This document shows, in pieces, positions 56,279 to 64,000 of a stretch of 64,000 nucleotides of DNA. This DNA comes from Dryococelus australis. Lineage: Eukaryota > Arthropoda > Insecta > Phasmatodea > Phasmatidae. The position numbers and the translations under genes were made by a program. Below the pieces are notes generated by a model. That model searched no databases and was not told the origin of the DNA. It saw only the letters and a program-made list of their open reading frames with translations. The first letter of the stretch is position 1, and each line of letters opens with the position of its first letter. The DNA lies in NCBI GenBank assembly GCA_029891345.1, contig CM057009.1, positions 286,450,966 to 286,514,965 on the forward strand, in the 5' to 3' direction.

Positions 56279-56592
56279 GTAAAACTGGTCTCCAGAAGCC
56301 AAATCTGGTACGGTGGCTGTATTCAAAGGTGCTGGAGGCATTGCGCCACCACATCTCCGAGTATCACACGGGCCGTGATGTGAACCTCCTTATTGCGGAA
56401 CTCATTGTGCAGCTGGGCATGGTGCGAGTCATCGCTGCCAAACTCTTGATGCAAGCAAAGGACTTGGCTAGGAAGTACGCTCTCACCATGCCAGACCATC
56501 TGGTGGAGCGTCAAAACACGTCCCCCACATTGTCTAGGCCTGCCCTTCATACAAATATTGGCAATAATAATAGCGAATTTGTTAGTTGTTGA
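56279..56592 (+). CDS. Candidate exon or orphan coding fragment
   Basis: Within an ORF of 138 codons (56176-56592) the part from about 56279 has balanced GC and protein-like, charged, leucine-rich sequence: NLVRWLYSKVLEALRHHISE, DVNLLIAELIVQLGMVRVIA and KLLMQAKDLARKYALTMPDH. A TGTGTGCAG splice-acceptor-like site ends at 56279. The helical, amphipathic pattern differs from every transposon fragment nearby. No family recognised; both host exon and transposon relic are possible. Confidence 0.4.
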
Positions 56593-56807
56593 ATTAAAAT
56601 AACTTTTTGTATGTGTTTGAACAGTTTCCGAGAGATGTACTTGGTATTTCAATTGTTTCACGTGTATCATGTAAGCACTAAACATTATAAATAAGCTGGC
56701 AGTTAGAATTAACGCCAAAAAAAGAAATACTTTTGTTACTATCTATTATTTATAGCATTTAAAATTTCTTGAAATGTTTTAAAATATACCTGAAATAAGT
56801 ATGACAG

Positions 56808-56847
<40 letters not shown>

Positions 56848-57715
56848 TTATAGCTGCATGTGTGTCTCAGAACAGGTACAGAAATTAGTTCTGATTCTGG
56901 TATTACTCCTGCTATAATTGTATCAGTCACTGTTTAAACGGAGTTGGTCGAAAGTTCACAATGCTGAGAGTTAAGTAAAAAACTCTGTAACCAAAAAATA
57001 CCAAAAAATAAATGGTTATGTGTTTCTACATCAATACGTTGTATATACAGGCATACAAAGTTATTGTTTTATTATTGATAGAACTTATTTCGTAAGTGAA
57101 AATTTTACCGATACATTATAATTAATTCTTTTAACAACGAATGCCAGTAAATATCCATAATTCACCACATTTAAATAAAAGTAAACATAAAACATAAATA
57201 TTATAATTTTCCAGTATTATTTCAGCTCAGTAAAATACCCAACGTCACAATATATTATCATCTTCCGTTTGCTTGTTATTAGTTTTTGGGTTGTAGGCGA
57301 TGATAAAATATCTCCATAAAACCAAAGATTTTCCTTAGTGCCCCCAGTATTTGTTTTTAATTTCTGAGTTACCTGTCGCTTTAGTATGTTGATTGGCACG
57401 TTTACTGCAGGGTGTACTTTGTTATGACCAATCAAGAGATATGTAAGCTATACTAATAGACAGTTCTGTACAAATTTGGGGCAAGGGAATCAGGCGCTGA
57501 ATTCTAATAAATCCGTTGTCTTGAATGATGTCACAAGATAGCTGCCCGATGGTTCAAAACGTATCTTTTTTTCTTTCAAAATGGCCTGTTTGGATTTTAA
57601 GTTTCTCTTTTCACCTACAAAATTTTCCTTTTAACCCCGAAATTCCAAAAATTTCCCTGAAGTTGGTGAAACATCAACAGCAATGAAGAAAAATTATATA
57701 AATATAGTTTCGAGA
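56593..57715. other. AT-rich, with a TA microsatellite
   Basis: A TA tract at about 56812-56843. Otherwise nothing recognised; a short motif-less ORF at 57217-57435 (minus). Confidence 0.5.
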
Positions 57716-57719
57716 AAAT

Positions 57720-58560
57720 TACAGTCCACCCCCTGACTAACAACCATCATTCTTACCACACACACTCGTCGCCTACCACTTCACACCAACCCACTTACCA
57801 TACTCTCTTCACTTAACCACAATCCTCATCCGACGCTACACCCCTCAATGACCACTCTCACCACCGAACCCCCTTACCACTAATACAACCCCTAGTATCA
57901 CACATAAACCCCATCCCTATTCACCTCTTCCTCCCACCGCATCACCCTTACTACTGCCACCACATCCACACCAGCAACAACTACCCCTACACCTACCTCA
58001 ACACCAACAGAACACCCCACCCCCTCAATGCTGCTCCTCCCCCTTCCAAGCAACAACTCTCAACATCACCTCACCTTCCAAACTACACCATCCACTAACT
58101 TTACCAGAACCCTACTCACCACCATCCCCACGACCCCTCGAGAGTACCCTTATTCCTATCCCCACATCCCCACCCTCCCGAAACCACCCCCTCATCAAAG
58201 TCACCCACCACCATCTCACTGACTAACACCCTTGCAACCACCACATCATACCTGTCCGCTCACTGCCAACACTCTGAACCCCCATTTCCAAACATCTAAC
58301 CCTCACAATCACTCCATCCCCATCAACAACAAAATCACCCTCTCCCAAACCCCTTCATCGTCAACCATTGCCACTCTAACATCCACGCCACTCTTATTAC
58401 TATCAGCACCACCATCACCTCCACCCCTACACTCTCACCACCACTCCCATGCCCTCATCGTGAACCACACCCTCGTCATGAATCACGCCCCCTTACCATT
58501 ACCCTCATAAAAAAAACCCCTCCTTACTACACCAATAACTACTTTAATTCAACTCACCCT
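57720..58560. repeat. G-depleted, C/A-rich block
   Basis: About 840 bp composed almost wholly of C, A and T, dense in CCACC, CACCAC, ACCCC and CATC words. The plus-strand ORFs 58028-58510 (Pro/Thr/His/Ser-rich) are its translation. It looks like a very diverged simple repeat. Confidence 0.85.
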
Positions 58561-59550
58561 CTCAACTCCACCCAAATAGTACATGTTCCCAAATTAAAAC
58601 TGTGCACATTCATAGATCTAGGTACCAGCATACACATATACACCATAAGGACAAGCTTATGGAGTTATAAACAATCTTCAAAATAAGGTAAACAAACTTT
58701 GTATTAGGAACACATGTAAACAAGAAAAAATAAATCATGACACATGTAAAATGGTATAAGATCTATTTAGAAATATCACGTTCGTCGTTCTAGGAGAAGT
58801 CGCGCTTCGTGTTGTTACCTACATTGCATCACGACAAGCAAAGTTGGTAAAAACTAATAGCAGTAATTTATTTTACTGGTAGGGATGTTAACTCAGTAAC
58901 CGACTAGATTTACAATAAATAACTCTTTACCTTATCTCAACCTGTTTTACATCCAAGTAGTCATTACATCTACAATTTAATCTTTATCCTTTACAAAACT
59001 GAGACACATTTAAGTAATTAGGAGCTCACTCTAACACATATTTTTATGTTATCTGAACTATGCTGTGGCCTCTGTCTATTACACGCCGTCTTCATATTCA
59101 CATAGGTGTTGTACTCACCACTGCTAGTTCGTTCAGCTGCAAGATTGACGTACAAGGGCTCCCATCGATGCTGTCCGCACCAGCACCTGGGTTGCTAGCT
59201 TCGGCGGTCCGGTGATGTAATGAAGACTCCAGCCTTGTGATCCCATGCCATATATATTAATGCTGCTGGCCTAGTTTTCGTTTCGGCGGATCTGTTTGTT
59301 TTCCCATGCCTCTCAAAACACTGCTGCTCAAGCGGCGTCCCTACGGCCGCTCTAGCACCTCGTAACCGTGTGTTCAAGCAACTACGCATACATGTGTCCA
59401 TTTTGCCATTTGAACACCACCAAATAAATATCGGAATTCTTCATAGACTCTGTCTCCTCTGCATAAACGCCCCCGACGACCACATAGGTCTTCCAGGTGA
59501 CTCAAACATGTTTGCAAATACTGTTTGTGAAATACCTTCTACAATTCAGC
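58561..59550. other. No recognised gene; GC-richer part 59.1-59.4 kb
   Basis: AT-rich to 59.05 kb, then a GC-richer segment without motifs. It may contain the end of the integrase gene or its terminal repeat. Confidence 0.4.
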
Positions 59551-59557
59551 GGCACAA

Positions 59558-60250
59558 TTATGACAATATTTTTGTAAAGTCACCCTGCTGTTTGGAGGTG
59601 CATGTCAAGATGCTGATGTTTGGTTTAGGCTTGTATTGTTTGTTCTCTTTTAATTCATAATACACAGTTTGAAGCATGGAACTATCCTTGATATCTTTGA
59701 TCTTCATGGAAGTGGTGGAATAAATAGCAGGATTGAAATCGCGAACGAGATTCGGCAGTAGCCTCAATTATTTGCAGATTCCATTCACCATTATATTTCT
59801 CAACAATTTAGCTTTCAGCATCTGGTGAAATCGCTCAAAGATGCTAACTTTGATCCCAGAGTACATGCTATAGTGATATATGCCACATGCTTTCATTAGA
59901 GCATGGAAACTTTCATTGTAATATCCACATCCCATCCGTCATCAGTTAAATACTGTTGGCACATATCCTTTCCACAATATATTTGCAATGGCCTTGGTGA
60001 TGTCATTTTCCTTTTTCTGCAGCCTGGCCTCCTACACATAATTGTAAAATGTTTAGATGATGGTCGAAATATACTGGTGGCCTTTATTTATGTAAGCGAA
60101 GTCTCACATTTCGATTGGGTCCGATTGTAAAGTAGTATACAGGCCATGAATAATGTAATTTCTCCGAGGATTGTTCCTCATGGCAGAACTATGCCATTCT
60201 TTGGAAGATATATACTTCGTCATCGCATGACGTAGCCAGCTTCGACCATT
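59558..60250 (-). pseudogene. Polinton/adintovirus-type integrase remnant
   Basis: Minus strand, in order: NNPRRNYIIHGLYTTLQSD near 60130-60175, DFAYINKGHQYISTII near 60050-60100 (relatives: [D/M]...YN.GYKYIL..ID), a frameshift at the site of the second Asp (about 59940-59960), YYNESFHALMKACGIYHYS near 59870-59925, IFERFHQMLKAKL near 59802-59840 (the catalytic Glu is present), and LLPNLVRDFNPAIYSTTSMK followed by KPKPN at 59580-59767. This is the retroviral-type integrase of Polintons/Mavericks and adintoviruses. Stops and shifts show it is dead. A packaging ATPase or polymerase is not visible next to it. Confidence 0.7.
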
Positions 60251-60871
60251 TATACGAGGATAGAAAAAATCTCATTAATGTGCCACCAGTTATTCGCAGC
60301 CTTCAAAGCATTCAGCATATGGAGTCTATCAGCAAGTATTTTTGGAGAGTCTGTAACATGTAGTCGTTGTTTTGTTTACTTTAGATGTCATGCAGTTGAC
60401 CCGATTCCATAGTTCTGGTCAATTGTGAAAATATTCTTGCGATAATGCCAAAGTTCCAATTAGTAGTGGTTTTAAATAAGCATGTTGAAATATTAACAGT
60501 CACATACTGAGCATGACTGAACTGTAGAAGCTGTCGATAACTGTGACAATTCCATTCGGTGTAGTGTCTAAGATGCCATCAGAATAAAAGTTCTCAAAGC
60601 CATTGTGTGATTTTCACCTTGTGCTTGCAATTTACATAATGTACCCCAGCATAAACATCACTTCCTTGTCGCGGTGTCGAACGGTGCCGCCACTCCGATC
60701 AGAGTAAGCAGCAATGCAAGTACCAGCAGAGCACACGCCTATTGAATGCAATCTCGTGTCTGTTTCAATTCTCGCGAACACATAAAAATACACATAGTCT
60801 TCGTCGCTAGTAATGCCTCCTTCCGATTCTAGCAGTTTCGAAATTATATTCTCGTTAGGAGTTGGAGTCAT
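60225..60871 (-). pseudogene. Uncharacterised gene remnant next to the integrase
   Basis: An open frame of 79 codons (60632-60871) reads EGGITSDEDYVYFYVFARIE and SAGTCIAAYSDRSGGTV. The same frame continues past stops with NGFENFYSDGILDTTPNG. Near 60230-60350 another frame reads SPKILADRLHMLNALKAANN then NEIFSIL, which resembles the C-terminal block of the uncharacterised gene at 12.9 kb, so the two Polinton-like remnants may share that gene. Identity unknown. Confidence 0.4.
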
Positions 60872-60874
60872 CTC

Positions 60875-61720
60875 TTTTACATTGATTTCGCATTTGATAT
60901 AGGTTCAAGACAGAGAATCCTCCTGTCGATGGCAGTAAGCTCATTGATCTCATTGATGTCGCTGTTTATCGGATTGACAGTCTCCTCCCTTCTATTATCA
61001 AACATACGTCTTTTATCTTTTTTGGGTCTCAAGACCTCGATGTAAAGAGCCCTCCCAAATCGCTTTTTTTTTCACTTCTTTTATTTTTCGTGAGTGTATA
61101 TTTCATGCGAACTGCTTCTGTAACTCCATGCTGCTCAATCGACCATTCGGCTTGGCCAGTCATCATTCATTGAATGGAATAAACACATCACTATTAATGT
61201 ATATATACGGATATTCACACACGTGTTGCAGAAATTTGTTTTTTGGTCCTTTTCGATCGAGCGAACCTGCATTCATTAACTTTCTGCTATGTATCACATT
61301 ATCCCTTTTCGTGGCGAGGTGGGAAATTCTCTACGTAAGATTAGATATCATAGTATTGTGCAGGGATACTAAGCCATTATGCCTTTGCACATTCGACATG
61401 ACATGCTGTTCAGGTCTATTAGCTGTGTCTCCAAACACTTAATATGCTGCTAAATTGTCAACAAACCCTCCAGAACTTGATTTTTTACTCTCGATGACTT
61501 TTGGCCTATAAGTGACAGGTCCTTGTGTAAAATGGTGGGGAGTATCCATATATTAATCGTCAAAGTCATTGGAGCAAATATCTTGTCCGAAATTGAGAAC
61601 TGTATTGTGGCTTATGGTAAATTTTTTTACCATAAACAGATCGAACACCCGACAGTAACTATTGTCAAATAGAGGTCAGTATTTTATGATCACCTGCATG
61701 CTGTACTCATCTTCCATAAA
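60875..61720 (-). pseudogene. Long decayed gene of the Polinton-like remnant, unknown
   Basis: A single minus-strand frame stays protein-like for about 280 codons with only some eight stops: EDEYSMQVIIKY, VKKFTISHNTVLNFGQDIC, TQGPVTYRPKVIESKKSSSG, NRPEQHVMSNVQRHNGLVSL, KLMNAGSLDRKGPKNKFLQH, NSDVFIPFNE and INEINELTAIDRRILCLEP. This is far above chance in such AT-rich DNA. It lies directly upstream of the 60.6 kb gene and the integrase on the same strand. I do not recognise the family; a capsid or other virion gene of the element is possible. Confidence 0.45.
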
Positions 61721-62307
61721 AAAACAAACACATATCAATTAACTATGAGTATACTGTCTGATTCGATGTGGTCATGCTACAGGCAATGCAGATTTGTATC
61801 ATCCATGCAATACAACATTATGAATCTAACATTTTAGTGTTGCAATGGTTTTGACATGCACAAATATGCCTGACTCAAGTTCATGAAGTCCAAATTAGAA
61901 TTATGTTTCATGCTAAATAATCGTGAATGCAGGGTTGCTTCACTTATACAACTTTGTCGAAGACTAAAACAGAGTTTGGCAGTGCCTCCCTATAAGTCAT
62001 CACTTTCTCATTATCATTGCAAGGAAATTATTTCACTTTTTTCATTCTTGCAGAACTTGTGGCAGTCGCTGGTATTTCGATTTATGGAGTAAATTCTAGT
62101 ACCAGTACTCGAACATAAGTTTTTCGGTTCCTCGAGCAAACTAAACACACACACATCTTGCCGCAACCCTATCAAATCAGTTCTTTAATGGTATTGGTTA
62201 CAGTGTGCCATGACATATAATGTGATGTTTCGAGATCTTTTTTGGTAATGCACACAGTAATATTTTTTCCCTGCTTGATTTTCTCTGTGGTACTGAAACT
62301 AAAAACT
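61721..62307. other. Intergenic part of the Polinton-like remnant
   Basis: Between opposed genes. The plus ORF 61883-62092 has no motif. Nothing else seen. Confidence 0.4.
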
Positions 62308-62343
62308 TATAAATGGTGGGTATATATAAGCTTGTAGCTCAGT
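62308..62343 (+). promoter_or_regulatory. TATA plus TCAGT of the phospholipase-like gene
   Basis: TATAAAT at 62308-62314 and TCAGT at 62339-62343, 33 bp from TATA start to initiator A. A second TATATAAG lies between them (62323). ATG at 62352. Confidence 0.5.
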
Positions 62344-62351
62344 AGCAAATT

Positions 62352-62640
62352 ATGTCTCGTAGCAGAAATATATCATTCAACAGAAGGATCATAGATATAT
62401 TAATCAACAACCTACCTTTCAAGCTTCATATTCCTGGAGACAGGTTCTGGGGACTGGGAGTCAATCTACACAAAAGGCTGGTTCACGACATCACCAGCAT
62501 CGATGATCTGGACGAGTCATGCAAGAGTACGACACAGTGTACCCCCAGCAGAAGTATCTACAAGCGAGACATCAGGCCAGCGAAATAATCGAAAATAGAG
62601 CTGATGATATATGTTGTGTCCAGACAGAATATACCCGACT
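62352..62640 (+). pseudogene. Phospholipase A2-like protein, frameshifted
   Basis: Starts at ATG 62352. KLHIPGDRFWGLGVNLHKRL followed by DDLDESC is the calcium-loop part of parvovirus/adintovirus-type phospholipase A2 domains (LHIPG....GPGT.L.KRL...D.LD.AC..HD). Just after the last Cys (about 62524) the frame shifts by one base, and the helix that should carry the His-Asp pair reads EYDTVY in the second frame, so the catalytic His is Tyr; ARHQASEIIENRAD follows. In relatives this enzyme sits in a virion protein and opens endosomes. Here the loop Gly-Pro-Gly is also altered (GLG). Dead gene, family fairly clear. Confidence 0.6.
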
Positions 62641-63060
62641 CTGCCTCCTTATAGTATGATCCAGCTGCAACTAACTGGGATACGCACTCATTAATGAAAA
62701 TAAAAATTACAGATATCACTTCCAACAATTTTATCTTCACTGCATCTTTTTCAATAATGCAGAAAAAGTCATAAATACAAAACCTTAAAAACCATTCAAG
62801 GTATTCATCAATGCTACCAACATTTACTCTACACAATTACATGTATTCACTTCAAACAAAAATAAAGTAGCCTCCCACAAATAGGTTATATGCACTTAAA
62901 ATGCTGACCAACAAAGAAATAAAGAATATAATAAGAACAATGTATCATTTCCAACATCCTCCCACTTTTTGACTGTGGGACTATCAATCAAAAGACATAA
63001 ACCAAATTTATTTATCTGAAGGACATTTGGAATTTAATTATGAACGACACAGAATTCTGT
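62641..63060. other. Boundary between the Polinton-like remnant and the BEL element
   Basis: No clear gene. The minus ORF 62558-62836 has no recognised motif and covers the probable 3' end of the BEL element. Confidence 0.4.
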
Positions 63061-63062
63061 CT

Positions 63063-63960
63063 TCATTCTGATAAAAACCTTGAGGGTAGTCTCACAAATC
63101 TACCACTCCTACAGACCACCACCTTCAAACTTACAGAAGCAGGGACAACTTCACAGTCTACACTTGGTTCTGATACCTTCGTGTACCAAGACACCTCCAA
63201 GGTATTAAGTCGCTGTACCAGTCTTATTATAGCACCTGATGTGGTCTTTCCATGCGCCACCCTTACCCAGCCATCCTTACCAGGAAATACCTTGATCACA
63301 TCAGCCACAAGCCAGTCAATTCTCCTCCTACCGTCAGTTATGATGATGATATCACCTCCCTGGATGTGTTTGTGGCAACATTGCACCCCATGGCATTACA
63401 CAAGTTGACACAGATACTCCGTTCTGAATATTACTCTAAGACTGTTGCGGAAGTGCTGCAAGTAATGACATCTCTTGAGTTGATTAAGATCATCTAAAAG
63501 GTATAGGTCCGCAAATCCCCCCATTTGCAAGACCAGTATGAATATCGCTGGATAAAACTGTTTAAAATCTCCTGGGTCATCTGGCACATAGGTTACATGC
63601 CTAGTGTTTATAGCTGCCTCACTATCACATAATGGATTCAAGACTTCTTCATAAATAAATGAAACTGTACCTAATGAGCAGTGTAACAATTTCTTCACCT
63701 GCACCATGCATTCCCACCAACTACCCAATAAGGCAGCTGTCCATAGGTTGAATTTCCATTGAATTTGAAACAAGTTAACTTCTTTTTCAATGACTTACCA
63801 GTCAAAAATGTTGAACGAATTAACTGTTTCTGTAAATTTTGCTTTGTCATCATTGTACACTATCTTTAACCTACCACGACGAGCAATGAGTCTTCGAAGG
63901 CACAAACGGAAACAATTTCTGTTAAGTGATGTAATTAATTATAGGTGCACTGCTCTGTAA
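63063..63960 (-). pseudogene. BEL/Pao integrase and C-terminal domain, minus strand
   Basis: From the right edge inwards: LRRLIARRGRLKIVYNDDKA (relatives: F.ARRG.....SDNGTNF; the second catalytic Asp region), an in-frame TAA near 63828, QIQWKFNLW and GSWWECMVQVKKLLHCSLGT (relatives: W.F.PP.APH.GG.WER.V...K..L), CDSEAAINTRHVTYVPDDPG and LTP..F-type sequence to 63396. In the next frame GGDIIIITDGRRRIDW, ADVIKVFPGKDGWVRVAHGK and IRLVQRLNTLEV follow, the C-terminal domain found only in BEL/Pao integrases (DUF5641-like). The catalytic Glu position (WER in relatives) reads WEC. Frameshift near 63395 and altered residues show inactivity. The rest of pol lies beyond the window. Confidence 0.85.
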
Positions 63961-64000
63961 AAACATGTGAAGTGAATGATCAATGCCTTGTATCCATCAC

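Noticed and set aside
58028-58510. Two Pro/Thr/His-rich ORFs
   Set aside because: Open only because the block lacks G, so few stop codons can occur. No conserved protein pattern.
63040-63497. Plus-strand ORFs of 122 and 81 codons
   Set aside because: Shadows of the BEL/Pao integrase on the minus strand, which has clear motifs.
1-64000. CRISPR arrays, operons, rRNA or tRNA genes
   Set aside because: All tandem repeats are degenerate and lack unique spacers of constant length. No tRNA cloverleaf or rRNA core sequence was seen; the only Pol III boxes belong to the SINE.

Overview
The window looks like nuclear DNA from a repeat-rich arthropod, most likely an insect. It is AT-rich overall, has no operons, ribosome-binding sites, rRNA or tRNA genes, and almost every recognisable coding stretch is a broken transposon, retroelement or virus-like gene carrying stops and frameshifts. 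The mix of errantivirus-like Gypsy, BEL/Pao, non-LTR, Tc1/mariner and Polinton/adintovirus-like remnants fits a large insect genome. I cannot name the species. I see no complete, confidently recognised host gene; two short stretches (about 32.1-32.3 kb and 56.28-56.59 kb) could be host exons.

Layout. 0-3.3 kb: Gypsy/errantivirus-like integrase followed by an envelope-like remnant. 4.4-5.2 kb: candidate solo LTR with TATA box and poly(A) signal. 6.2-11.1 kb: pieces of a fold-back repeat family, a C2HC zinc-finger gene, and two opposed copies of a Tc1/mariner-superfamily transposase. 11.1-17.4 kb: a very AT-rich, decayed Polinton/adintovirus-like element with remnants of protein-primed DNA polymerase B, an A32-type packaging ATPase and two uncharacterised genes. 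20.8-21.2 kb: Gypsy reverse transcriptase. 22.4-30.4 kb: a tandem, segmentally duplicated family of short cysteine-rich genes of unknown function, several with their own TATA box, a TCAGT-like initiator about 32-33 bp downstream, and an ATG almost at the presumed transcription start; a 674-bp Tc1 element sits just beyond it with intact TA duplications. 34.9-36.2 kb: 3' end of a non-LTR element. 36.2-38.5 kb: Gypsy pol, minus strand. 38.5-42.4 kb: a giant inverted repeat (arms about 1.4 kb, loop about 1 kb) carrying the C2HC gene in each arm. 43-52 kb: mostly noncoding repeats and a Tc1 transposase. 52.1-53.7 kb: the best C2HC gene copy. 57.7-58.6 kb: a block almost devoid of G on the plus strand. 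59.4-62.7 kb: a second Polinton/adintovirus-like remnant (integrase, unknown long decayed gene, phospholipase-A2-like gene). 62.8-64 kb: BEL/Pao integrase running in from the right edge.

The strongest candidate for something undescribed is the 22.4-30.4 kb gene array. Its promoter layout (TATA, about 33 bp, TCAGT, short leader, ATG) recurs at the phospholipase-like gene of the Polinton-like remnant at 62.3 kb. That suggests, but does not prove, that the array came from a compact intronless DNA virus or virus-like element. The fold-back element with C2HC genes in its arms is the second candidate. Family assignments come from motif recognition by eye; no database search was possible.
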